The notes under the pieces: model-generated
What the model was told of the DNA's origin: nothing
The model's input: the letters and a program-made list of their open reading frames with translations, nothing else
Database searches by the model: none
Source of the DNA: Thiotrichales bacterium HSG1
GTDB lineage: Bacteria; Pseudomonadota; Gammaproteobacteria; Beggiatoales; Beggiatoaceae
Assembly: GCA_030378125.1 (NCBI GenBank)
Contig: JAUCGN010000112.1
Span: forward strand, 1-5,603
DNA: 5,603 bases
Direction: 5' to 3'
Position numbers and translations under genes: made by a program
Shown: one piece after another, positions 1 through 5,603 of the stretch
Layout of the letters: every line of letters begins with the position of its first letter
Position numbering within the stretch: position 1 is the stretch's first letter

Positions 1-627
1 AATTACCATAGCATCAACAATAGTTTGACTTTTACCAGCTAAAAATAAAACCGCTTGTTGAACATTTTCCTTATAATCAGCTTCACTAATTAAGTTAACA
101 CAAGGAGCCGTACAACGTTGAATTTGATATTGTAAGCAAGGACGAGAACGATGGCGAAAAAAACCATCTTTACAACGACGAATATTAAATAATTTTTGCA
201 GTAAATCTAAAGTTTCATAAACAGCATTAGAATGTGGATAAGGCCCAAAACATTGACCTTTAGGTGTACCACGCAAAACATTTAAACGTGGAAATTTGTG
301 ATTGGATAAACAGATGTATGGATAGCTTTTATCATCTCGTAATAGGATGTTATAACGAGGTTTATGAGTTTTAATTAAGGTATGTTCTAGGATTAATGCC
401 TCATTTTCTGTGTGGGTAACAGTTATTTCTATATTAGCAATTTGTTTTACTAAAGATTTAGTTTTAGGGCTATTGATATTTTTACTAAAATAACTAACCA
501 AACGTTTTTTTAAATGCCGAGCCTTACCCACATATAACACTGTGTTAGTTGTGTCTAACATCAGGTATACACCCGGCTTATTAGTTAACTTAGCAAGAAA
601 ATTTTTGGATTGAAAGGGCAAATTAAT
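1..627 (-). CDS. uvrC: UvrABC excinuclease subunit C, N-terminal part (3' end outside window)
   Basis: UvrC makes the two incisions flanking a DNA lesion in nucleotide excision repair, acting with UvrB. The 209 codons visible cover the GIY-YIG endonuclease domain (about residues 14-95): GVY at 19-21, YVGKA at 32-36 with Arg37, and the conserved Glu76 in TENEALILE, followed by PRYN and LLRDDKSYP. After it come four cysteines in the spacing of the E. coli protein (RRC, RPC, QRC, APC), the set reported to bind an Fe-S cluster there. The UvrB-binding and C-terminal nuclease domains lie beyond the left edge. The frame is closed by TAA at 643-645 and contains no ATG or GTG near the start. I place the start at ATT (625-627): AGGA lies 6 bases upstream, and numbering then matches E. 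coli UvrC exactly (Phe5, Lys8, Phe10, Gly19). TTG at 619-621 is the alternative, with a 12-base gap. Identity is near certain; the start is not. Confidence 0.94.
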   Translation of the reverse strand, partial: MNLPFQSKNFLAKLTNKPGVYLMLDTTNTVLYVGKARHLKKRLVSYFSKNINSPKTKSLVKQIANIEITVTHTENEALILEHTLIKTHKPRYNILLRDDKSYPYICLSNHKFPRLNVLRGTPKGQCFGPYPHSNAVYETLDLLQKLFNIRRCKDGFFRHRSRPCLQYQIQRCTAPCVNLISEADYKENVQQAVLFLAGKSQTIVDAMVI

Positions 628-633
628 TTCACA

Positions 634-637
634 TCCT
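634..637 (-). promoter_or_regulatory. Candidate ribosome binding site of uvrC
   Basis: AGGA on the minus strand, 6 bases before ATT (625-627) and 12 bases before TTG (619-621). The spacing favours the ATT start. It is separated from the inverted-repeat element at 648-746 only by part of a short GTTA tetramer run, three copies at 638-649. Confidence 0.45.
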
Positions 638-647
638 GTTAGTTAGT

Positions 648-676
648 TATATAGTTTTTCAGAAAATAGAAGTCCA
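648..676 (-). promoter_or_regulatory. Possible uvrC promoter formed by the end of the inverted-repeat element
   Basis: On the minus strand TGGACT (671-676) is followed after 17 bases by TATATA (648-653). Each hexamer matches 4 of 6 consensus bases. The -10 lies inside the terminal repeat of the element at 648-746. Transcription would begin near 641, giving a leader of roughly 15 bases before uvrC. Such matches are common by chance in AT-rich DNA, so this is tentative; uvrC could equally be read through from rnfH. Confidence 0.25.
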
Positions 677-746
677 TTCTAAGCTAATTGGAAAACCAAT
701 ATAAATCTTGAACTCCTGCCAAAACATTTATCTGAAAAACTATATA
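648..746. repeat. 99-bp MITE-like element with 16-bp perfect terminal inverted repeats
   Basis: The left arm (648-663) reads TATATAGTTTTTCAGA and the right arm (731-746) is its exact reverse complement. The 67 bases between hold a small hairpin, ATTGG-AAAA-CCAAT (687-700), and no credible gene. Both ends finish in TA, which would fit the TA target duplication of IS630/Tc1-mariner elements; because TA is its own complement, the duplication cannot be told apart from the repeat itself. The element fills almost the whole rnfH-uvrC gap. Transcribed from either side it could fold into a long stem, but no U-tract follows in the direction of transcription, so it is not a standard terminator. The inverted repeat is certain; its mobile origin is inferred. 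Confidence 0.6.
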
Positions 747-756
747 TATTCATCAT

Positions 757-1029
757 TTAAGTCTCAGCTTTTTTTCTCCTAGCTTTTTTTGGATCAGCAA
801 TTAAGGGACGATAAATTTCTACTCGATCATTATCTCGCAGGAGAGTATCCAATTTACAAGGTTTGCTAAAAATACCAACTTTGTTTTGGGATAAATGTAT
901 CTCCGGGAAAAAGATTAGAATTTGTGATTTTTTAATTGCTTGTTCCACAGTTGTTTCGATTGGTACTGTCAAAGGTACAATCATTTGTTCATCTAGTTTG
1001 GCATAAGCCACTTCAATATTAATTTCCAT
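757..1029 (-). CDS. rnfH: RnfH family protein (UPF0125), ubiquitin-like fold
   Basis: This 90-residue protein has the family's usual length. It aligns with E. coli RnfH through IEVAYA (residues 5-10), TVEQAI (27-32), NKVGIFSKP (49-57), and the hallmark DRVEIYRPLIADPK (68-81), ending in a basic tail with the RRKKAE sequence. The family has a beta-grasp fold and no established biochemical role, despite its name, which comes from genes beside some rnf clusters. The start is ATG at 1027-1029, with AGG 7 bases upstream. An earlier in-frame ATG would add 11 residues not found in the family. Its first 11 bases overlap the end of ratA, so the two are probably translationally coupled. Pairing with ratA is the usual gammaproteobacterial arrangement; the smpB gene often found beside them is not seen here. 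Confidence 0.93.
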   Translation of the reverse strand: MEINIEVAYAKLDEQMIVPLTVPIETTVEQAIKKSQILIFFPEIHLSQNKVGIFSKPCKLDTLLRDNDRVEIYRPLIADPKKARRKKAET

Positions 1030-1453
1030 ATAACTGCCTAGCTCTTTCAACAAAAGTATCAACTAACCGATTAGTAATTTTAGTAAACATTGGACCTAAA
1101 CTTAGTTTTAACAATGGATTAGAAATTTTAAACTCCATTTGCATTTTAATTTTACACCCCTCTTTTCCCAATGATTGGAAAGTCCAGTAACCTTGCAGAT
1201 GACTAAAAGGCCCTTTTTGTAAACGTATTTCAATCCGTTCATCGGGAATGATAATGTTATTAGTGGTGAATGATTTTTCCATTCCAGCACCACCCATTTT
1301 AATGGTAGCCACGATGCTATTATCAGTCTTAGAATGAATTTCTACTGACTTGCACCAAGGCAAAAAATTAGGATAATCAGCAATATCATTCACCAACACA
1401 AACATTTCATGAACAGTGTAAGGTACTAATGCTGTTTTATTAATCCGAATCAT
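1019..1453 (-). CDS. ratA: RatA-like START/polyketide-cyclase domain protein (CoQ10-binding family)
   Basis: This 144-residue single-domain protein belongs to the Coq10/RatA branch of the START-like fold. Family landmarks are KTALVPYTVHEMF (residues 6-18), LVNDIADYPNFLPWC (20-34), GPFSHLQGYWTF (81-92), and the C-terminal helix LVDTFVERARQLY (130-142). The E. coli homologue was described as a toxin that blocks joining of ribosomal subunits; the eukaryotic relative Coq10 binds coenzyme Q and supports respiration. Which role applies here cannot be judged from sequence. The start ATG (1451-1453) overlaps the TGA stop of the upstream transporter gene as ATGA, a typical sign of coupled translation; only a weak GGTG-like site precedes it. 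An in-frame extension upstream to 1528 would lie wholly within the transporter gene and is rejected. Confidence 0.93.
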   Translation of the reverse strand: MIRINKTALVPYTVHEMFVLVNDIADYPNFLPWCKSVEIHSKTDNSIVATIKMGGAGMEKSFTTNNIIIPDERIEIRLQKGPFSHLQGYWTFQSLGKEGCKIKMQMEFKISNPLLKLSLGPMFTKITNRLVDTFVERARQLYGN

Positions 1454-2871
1454 GAAAATACACCAATTGCGTTTAAAAATACTATACTGACTCCAAGTGG
1501 TGTAACATAACGTAATAAAAAATACCAAATACGATAACTAAAACTATCAACTGATGAATTTAATTCATTGGCAACAATAGTTTTTTTCATTAACCAACCG
1601 GTGAATATAGCAATCAACAACCCAGCTAATGGTAACATAATGTTGGCAGTTAAATAGTCAATTAATTCAAATAAATTCAATCCACCTATTGGTTTAACTT
1701 CACTCCACAAATTAAATGAAAATACTGTGATGAGTCCAACCAACCATACGAATATTCCACTCAAAACTGATGCACTTATACGAGTAAACTTTTTAGTCTC
1801 CACTAACCATGCCACTGCTGGTTCAATCAGGGAAATGGAAGAACTTAATGCCGCAAGCACTAATAAAATAAAAAATAGGGTTCCAAATAAAGTTCCAAAT
1901 GGCATCTGTCCAAAAGCAATTGGTAAAGTTTTAAACACTAATCCAACTCCGGCTCCCGGTTCTAAACCATTACTAAACACTATGGGAAAAATAATCAAAC
2001 CAGCTAAAATAGCTACCGAAGTATCAGCCAGTACCACTGCTGTTGTTACCTTACTCACAGAAGCATTTTTAGGCAAATATGCTCCATAAACCATGATAGA
2101 CCCCATACCCAAACTCAAACTAAAAAATGCCTGTCCCATAGCTGCTAATAACCCATCACCACTCAGTTCACAAGCTTGTTCGGTACAGTTTGGATAGAGC
2201 AAGTTATCAAAGTTAACATTAAACATAAACTGAAAACCCCGCATAAAATCTGGAGTACTCATAGAATAGCCAACCAACACTAACAATAAAATAAACAATG
2301 CTGGCATCATAAAAGTTACTGCTCGCTCCAAGCCACCTTTGACTCCACCAGCGATCATAAACATAGTCATGCAAATAAAACTGGTATGCCAAAATATTAA
2401 TTTTGTTGGATTTTCTGTTAAAGAATTAAAAATTGAGTCCACAAAAGGAGAAATTTCAGCCGTTGGCATATTTTCTACTTTGGTAAAGGTTCCCAAAGCT
2501 AATTCGGGTACATAAGCCAAGGCCCAGCCAGCTATTACACTGTAATATGATAAAATTAAAAATCCAGCTATAGCACCGCTCCAACCTAATAAAATCCATA
2601 TTTTTGATTGTTTATTTTCAACGGCTAAGTGATACATAGTATTAATGGGACTACTACGTCCTAGTTTACCCAACATTACTTCTGCCATCATCACTGGCAA
2701 ACAGATTATGGCTATACATAATAGATAAGTGATGACAAAAGCTCCCCCACCATATTGCCCAGCCATATAGGGAAATTTCCAAATATTACCTAAACCAACC
2801 GCTGAACCAGTTGCAGCTAGGATAAATGCAGTCCGCGATGACCATTCACCGTGTATGGAAGTTCTACTCAT
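1450..2871 (-). CDS. Sodium-dependent transporter of the NSS/SNF (SLC6-like) family
   Basis: A 473-residue inner-membrane symporter with the LeuT fold, expected to take up an amino acid or related solute with Na+. TM1 carries GSAVGLGNIWKFP (residues 22-34), followed by the GGGAF turn (41-45). TM6 holds QAFFSLSLGMG (247-257), TM7 DTSVAILAG with Asp283, and TM8 ALSSSISLIEP (341-351). Ala and Ser residues of the Na2 site are conserved by comparison with LeuT; Asp283 appears to replace LeuT Asn286 of the Na1 site. I count about 11 membrane segments, ending after RYVTPLG (454-460), as in the shorter bacterial members. A small loop before TM6 has two cysteines (229, 234). The substrate cannot be told. 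The start is ATG 2869-2871, with AAAGAG 7 bases upstream; an upstream extension to 2985 would cross the promoter. It is first in an operon with ratA and rnfH. Confidence 0.95.
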   Translation of the reverse strand: MSRTSIHGEWSSRTAFILAATGSAVGLGNIWKFPYMAGQYGGGAFVITYLLCIAIICLPVMMAEVMLGKLGRSSPINTMYHLAVENKQSKIWILLGWSGAIAGFLILSYYSVIAGWALAYVPELALGTFTKVENMPTAEISPFVDSIFNSLTENPTKLIFWHTSFICMTMFMIAGGVKGGLERAVTFMMPALFILLLVLVGYSMSTPDFMRGFQFMFNVNFDNLLYPNCTEQACELSGDGLLAAMGQAFFSLSLGMGSIMVYGAYLPKNASVSKVTTAVVLADTSVAILAGLIIFPIVFSNGLEPGAGVGLVFKTLPIAFGQMPFGTLFGTLFFILLVLAALSSSISLIEPAVAWLVETKKFTRISASVLSGIFVWLVGLITVFSFNLWSEVKPIGGLNLFELIDYLTANIMLPLAGLLIAIFTGWLMKKTIVANELNSSVDSFSYRIWYFLLRYVTPLGVSIVFLNAIGVFS

Positions 2872-2878
2872 TTTATTA

Positions 2879-2884
2879 CTCTTT
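2879..2884 (-). promoter_or_regulatory. Ribosome binding site of the NSS transporter
   Basis: AAAGAG on the minus strand lies 7 bases before the ATG at 2869-2871. It fixes the start against the longer upstream reading frame, whose extra residues do not resemble the family. Confidence 0.6.
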
Positions 2885-2901
2885 GAGATGTATTTTGGGA
2901 G

Positions 2902-2931
2902 ATTATAACGTTTTGAAAGAACTGTTTTCAA
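2902..2931 (-). promoter_or_regulatory. Sigma70-type promoter for the transporter-ratA-rnfH operon
   Basis: On the minus strand the -35 is TTGAAA (2926-2931), the spacer 18 bases, and the -10 a perfect TATAAT (2902-2907). Transcription would start near 2895, leaving about 24 bases of leader before the transporter ATG, which contains its ribosome binding site. This is the best promoter match in the window. Confidence 0.65.
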
Positions 2932-2943
2932 GTCATAAATTAC

Positions 2944-2972
2944 TTGTATTTTATTGTAGTTTGCTATACAAT
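2944..2972 (+). promoter_or_regulatory. Candidate promoter of the V-type ATPase B subunit gene
   Basis: TTGTAT (2944-2949), a 17-base spacer and TACAAT (2967-2972, 5 of 6 consensus bases). The -35 is weak (only its TTG matches). The -10 is flanked by small inverted repeats: ATTGTA (2953-2958) with TACAAT (2967-2972), and ACAATG (2968-2973) with CATTGT (2983-2988). These could mark an operator, although chance is a real possibility in such AT-rich DNA. Confidence 0.35.
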
Positions 2973-3014
2973 GTGTCCAAATCATTGTTCAATATGCTTT
3001 TTACAATAAAAATT

Positions 3015-4385
3015 ATGAAAGAATATCGAATGGCTTCAGCAGTGCGAGATGCATTGTTATTTTTAAAAGGTGTGCCTGACATTGCACTGGGTGACAGAGT
3101 CCTAGTACAAGACTATAACGGTAATAAGCGCAATGGTCAAGTCATTCAAACTACTAAAGAACTAGTTTTAGTTCAAGTTTTTGAAGGCACGGCTGATCTT
3201 GACATAGAAAACACTTGGGTACGCTTTTTAGAACAACCATTTGAATTGCCCTTATCACCAGATTTATTAGGTCGTATATTTAATGGCATTGGTCAAGCTA
3301 AAGATGGACGACCGCATATAATTTCCAGTCTAAAACGCAATGTCAACGGTTCTTCAGTTAATCCAACTGCCAGAGCTTATCCAAGTGAATTTATTCAAAC
3401 CGGCATCTCTACCATAGACGGTTTAAATTCCTTAGTACGCGGCCAAAAACTACCTATTTTTTCTGGTTCCGGTTTACCACATAATCGACTAGCAGCCCAA
3501 ATAGTCCGTCAAGCTAAATTAATTGGGGATGAATCTCAATTTGCAGTGGTATTTGCTGCTATGGGAGTATCTTATGCGGATGCTAGATTTTTTCAAGAAC
3601 AGTTTGAAACCAGTGGAGTATTGAATAATGTAGTAATGTTCATCAATCACGCTGATGATCCGCCGATGGAACGCTTGATTTTACCTCGCACTGCTCTTAC
3701 TACAGCCGAATATTTAGCTTATGATTTAGATCTGCATGTGTTGGTGGTTATTACTGATATGACCAATTATGCAGAAGCATTACGAGAAGTCGCCACAGCT
3801 AAAGGGGATGTACCAGCTAGAAAGGGTTATCCGGGTTATTTATATTCTGATCTAGCTGAAATTTATGAACGGGCTGGACGGATTAAAAATCGACATGGTT
3901 CTATAACTATGATTCCAGTTGTCAGTATGCCCAGTGATGATATTACTCATCCAATTCCAGATTTGACCGGCTATATAACTGAAGGACAAATTGTTCTCAG
4001 CCGAGAATTGCATAATCAAGGTGTTTATCCACCGGTCAGTATTCCACCATCGTTATCTCGTCTAATGAAAGATGGTATAGGAAAAGACAATACCCGTGAA
4101 GATCACGCTAGGGTTGCAAACCAAATTTATGCAGCCTATACCAAAGCTTTGGATGCTAGAAATTTGGCTTCTATAATTGGTGCTGAAGAACTATCCAAAT
4201 TGGATCAAAAATATCTAGAATTTGCTCAAGGTTTTGAGGAAAAATTTGTTGGTCAAGGTGAAGCTGTAAATCGAAATATTACTGACACTTTGGATTTTTC
4301 TTGGGAATTATTGTCTATCTTGCCTAAGGATACTTTGACAAGAGTGAGTGAAGAAGATATTAATAAGTATTATCTTAAACATTAA
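3015..4385 (+). CDS. ntpB: V-type (V/A-type) ATPase subunit B, standing alone
   Basis: The B subunit alternates with catalytic A subunits in the V1 headpiece of a rotary H+- or Na+-ATPase and has no complete P-loop. The 456 residues match the family length and align end to end with Enterococcus hirae NtpB. Landmarks are KEYR (2-5), VQVFEGT (53-59), EFIQTGIS-IDGLN (125-138), LVRGQKLP (140-147), the B-type pseudo-P-loop SGSGLPHN (150-157), TDMTNYAEALRE (247-258), GYPGYLY (271-277), HPIPDLTGYITEGQI (312-326), and PSLSRL (345-350), whose Arg349 is the presumed arginine finger contributed to the A site. The ATG at 3015 best matches family N-termini; 2994 and 3030 are in-frame alternatives. No clear Shine-Dalgarno is visible. 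No A, D or other subunit gene adjoins: a divergent transporter lies upstream and a convergent glycosidase downstream. The reading frame is intact, so it is probably expressed; partner subunits must be encoded elsewhere, if present. Confidence 0.95.
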   Translation: MKEYRMASAVRDALLFLKGVPDIALGDRVLVQDYNGNKRNGQVIQTTKELVLVQVFEGTADLDIENTWVRFLEQPFELPLSPDLLGRIFNGIGQAKDGRPHIISSLKRNVNGSSVNPTARAYPSEFIQTGISTIDGLNSLVRGQKLPIFSGSGLPHNRLAAQIVRQAKLIGDESQFAVVFAAMGVSYADARFFQEQFETSGVLNNVVMFINHADDPPMERLILPRTALTTAEYLAYDLDLHVLVVITDMTNYAEALREVATAKGDVPARKGYPGYLYSDLAEIYERAGRIKNRHGSITMIPVVSMPSDDITHPIPDLTGYITEGQIVLSRELHNQGVYPPVSIPPSLSRLMKDGIGKDNTREDHARVANQIYAAYTKALDARNLASIIGAEELSKLDQKYLEFAQGFEEKFVGQGEAVNRNITDTLDFSWELLSILPKDTLTRVSEEDINKYYLKH

Positions 4386-4434
4386 TATTTACCTTTTTTT
4401 AATTGAAACAAGATAATTACTATTAAAGAAAGTG

Positions 4435-4517
4435 AAAAGTTATTAAGTGAAAAACTAAAAGTTAAAATACTTATAGAACAATATCTTTTCATTTTTAACT
4501 TATCACTATTAACTTTT
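4435..4517. repeat. Imperfect AT-rich inverted repeat between convergent genes
   Basis: The outer arms (4435-4450 and 4503-4517) share AAAAGTTA and AGTGA when one is reverse-complemented. Less perfect inner pairing links 4456-4469 with 4482-4498. The left half also repeats AGTGAAAA directly (4431-4438 and 4446-4453). It fills the 151-bp gap between the B subunit gene and the GH57 gene, so it could end transcription from both sides, but it has almost no G-C pairs and lacks a classic GC stem with a U-tract. It may be a dispersed repeat of this genome. Confidence 0.4.
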
Positions 4518-4536
4518 GATAAATTGCCACAACTAT

Positions 4537-5603
4537 TCACTCAATATAAATCTTTCCAACCGGACTATAAGAAACATTACCTTTATTATCAACAGCTTCG
4601 ATATAATATTTTATATTACCAGTCCCGGCTGGAAGAACAGCTTGATATTGGGTAGCAATTTGGGTTGGATTGGTTTGAGACGGATAAGCACCGCAATCTT
4701 TCATTACCACAGTTAATTGCTTTTGAGAAGCAGAGTAATAATGCAACAATACTTGCTTAACTCCAGTTATATCATACACAAAAGTACGAAAAGTAGCTTC
4801 TTTAACCGCATCAGTTAATCCACCTTGTCCCCAGTCCTTACCACCGGGATTGGCCGGTCGTACCCAAGGCATGAAGATAGTCGGGCCAGTTTTGTCTGAC
4901 TTTGCCATACCATCAATGCAACTACTCAGCATTGCAATAGCTTTATTAGCCGCATTTGTTACTTGAGCATCCCACACTTCTTGCCCAGTCCAATACCAAT
5001 AACAACTTGTTTCCGCAGTATAAAGCAACCGTTGTACAGCTTCCAATAAACCTTTTTCTTCGCAATTATCTTCATAGGAATGCACAATATTTTGGAAAGC
5101 CGTCAATACTGCCCAGCTATTTAAATCTGGAGAGTAATCTTTTTCACCCCATGAAAACCATTTAGTAAATTGTGGATCGCCATTATCAGCCCCAGCCCAA
5201 GAACCAGCTTCAACCTGGACGATGTTGTTGGGATCAACTGGAAATTTATGCAGATAATCTTTAACAGTTATTAGTTGAAACCGAGCATCATTTTGACACA
5301 TTTGCACCAAGCCAGCAGTATTACAACCGTAATAACTATCAGCCCCACCACCATAATTATCTCCATCTGAATGCAGCACAAAGAAAGGTGGATGTTTGGG
5401 ATCAAAAGATTGTTGGATTTGCTGGTAAATTTGCCCCATCACTCCTTCATACTGCAAAGCACCATAACCGCCACGAGCATCTTCATTACCAAGATAACGT
5501 TCTGCTGGCACTCCAATAATTTCCGAACTATGACCAGCATGGTCAGTATAACGTAAGATGCAAGGCTTTAATAATTGAGGAGAAATTTTACACGGACTCC
5601 ATA
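4537..5603 (-). CDS. GH57-family glycoside hydrolase, C-terminal part (5' end outside window)
   Basis: GH57 enzymes act on alpha-glucans (amylase, pullulanase, branching or glucanotransferase activities) by a retaining mechanism. The 355 codons present continue to the right edge without a start, so the N-terminal conserved regions and the nucleophile Glu are not seen. The fragment contains PAERYLGNED (about 5480-5508), then region 4, LHSDGDNYGGG, whose Asp (5365-5367) aligns with the catalytic acid Asp214 of the Thermococcus litoralis glucanotransferase. Region 5 follows as TAETSCYWYW (4990-5019). The last 118 residues or so form a separate beta-rich, Ig-like region starting near DKTGP and ending in YYIEAVDNKGNVS. 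The GTG at 5509-5511 is internal: homology continues upstream of it. The exact substrate and whether it is secreted cannot be told from this fragment. Confidence 0.85.
   Translation of the reverse strand, partial: WSPCKISPQLLKPCILRYTDHAGHSSEIIGVPAERYLGNEDARGGYGALQYEGVMGQIYQQIQQSFDPKHPPFFVLHSDGDNYGGGADSYYGCNTAGLVQMCQNDARFQLITVKDYLHKFPVDPNNIVQVEAGSWAGADNGDPQFTKWFSWGEKDYSPDLNSWAVLTAFQNIVHSYEDNCEEKGLLEAVQRLLYTAETSCYWYWTGQEVWDAQVTNAANKAIAMLSSCIDGMAKSDKTGPTIFMPWVRPANPGGKDWGQGGLTDAVKEATFRTFVYDITGVKQVLLHYYSASQKQLTVVMKDCGAYPSQTNPTQIATQYQAVLPAGTGNIKYYIEAVDNKGNVSYSPVGKIYIE

Noticed and set aside
662..730. 22-codon ATG frame on the minus strand inside the inverted-repeat element
   Set aside because: It is short, it lies within the repeat, and its product resembles nothing I recognise.
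1108..1293. 61-codon minus-strand reading frame inside ratA
   Set aside because: It is another frame of the well-supported ratA gene.
1019..1453. RatA as part of a genuine toxin-antitoxin module with RnfH
   Set aside because: The toxin label comes from one E. coli study; the family looks like a housekeeping Coq10-type protein and nothing here shows an antitoxin role for RnfH.
1727..2089. 120-codon plus-strand reading frame
   Set aside because: It lies entirely opposite the conserved NSS transporter gene and resembles no family; it is an antisense shadow.
2826..3014. N-terminal extension of the V-ATPase B subunit to an upstream start
   Set aside because: The extension runs opposite the transporter start and its promoter, and its residues have no counterpart in the family; the ATG at 3015 matches the known N-terminus.
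4386..4400. T-run after the B subunit stop as a rho-independent terminator
   Set aside because: Seven T bases are present, but no stable GC-containing stem precedes them.
4516..5556. Short plus-strand reading frames at 4516-4716, 4956-5165 and 5371-5556
   Set aside because: All run opposite the GH57 coding sequence, whose conserved motifs fix the true strand and frame.

Overview
This AT-rich window looks like bacterial chromosome, most likely from a gammaproteobacterium. The best taxonomic evidence is the ratA-rnfH gene pair, whose products align closely with the E. coli proteins. UvrC also matches E. coli UvrC residue for residue over its first 25 positions. I see no phage genes, transposase, tRNA, rRNA or CRISPR array. 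The species cannot be named from this sequence alone. A V-type ATPase B subunit and a GH57 glycosidase are both less usual for this class, and they hint at a lineage outside the well-studied enteric groups.

Layout. Positions 1-2871 are a minus-strand block: a Na+-coupled NSS-family transporter (1450-2871), ratA (1019-1453), rnfH (757-1029) and the 5' part of uvrC (1-627, running off the left edge). The transporter overlaps ratA by ATGA, and ratA overlaps rnfH by 11 bases. A good sigma70-type promoter (TTGAAA-N18-TATAAT, 2902-2931) sits just upstream of the transporter, so the first three genes form one tight operon. Between rnfH and uvrC lies a 99-bp element with perfect 16-bp inverted ends (648-746) that looks like a MITE. 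uvrC begins directly beyond it and has no ATG or GTG start; ATT or TTG must serve.

A 143-bp divergent intergenic region (2872-3014) separates the transporter from a plus-strand gene for V-type ATPase subunit B (3015-4385). That gene is intact but stands alone: no other V-ATPase subunit lies on either side. It is followed by a 151-bp convergent spacer (4386-4536) holding an imperfect AT-rich inverted repeat, and then by the 3' part of a minus-strand GH57 glycoside hydrolase gene (4537-5603, running off the right edge).

How the genes relate. RatA (START-like fold) and RnfH are a conserved pair of small cytoplasmic proteins, here translationally coupled to a membrane transporter. UvrC belongs to nucleotide excision repair, the B subunit to a rotary ATPase and GH57 to alpha-glucan metabolism. 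These last three show no evident functional link to each other. I see no convincing undescribed system. The points most worth following are the orphan B subunit, the MITE next to the uvrC start, and the unusual uvrC start codon.
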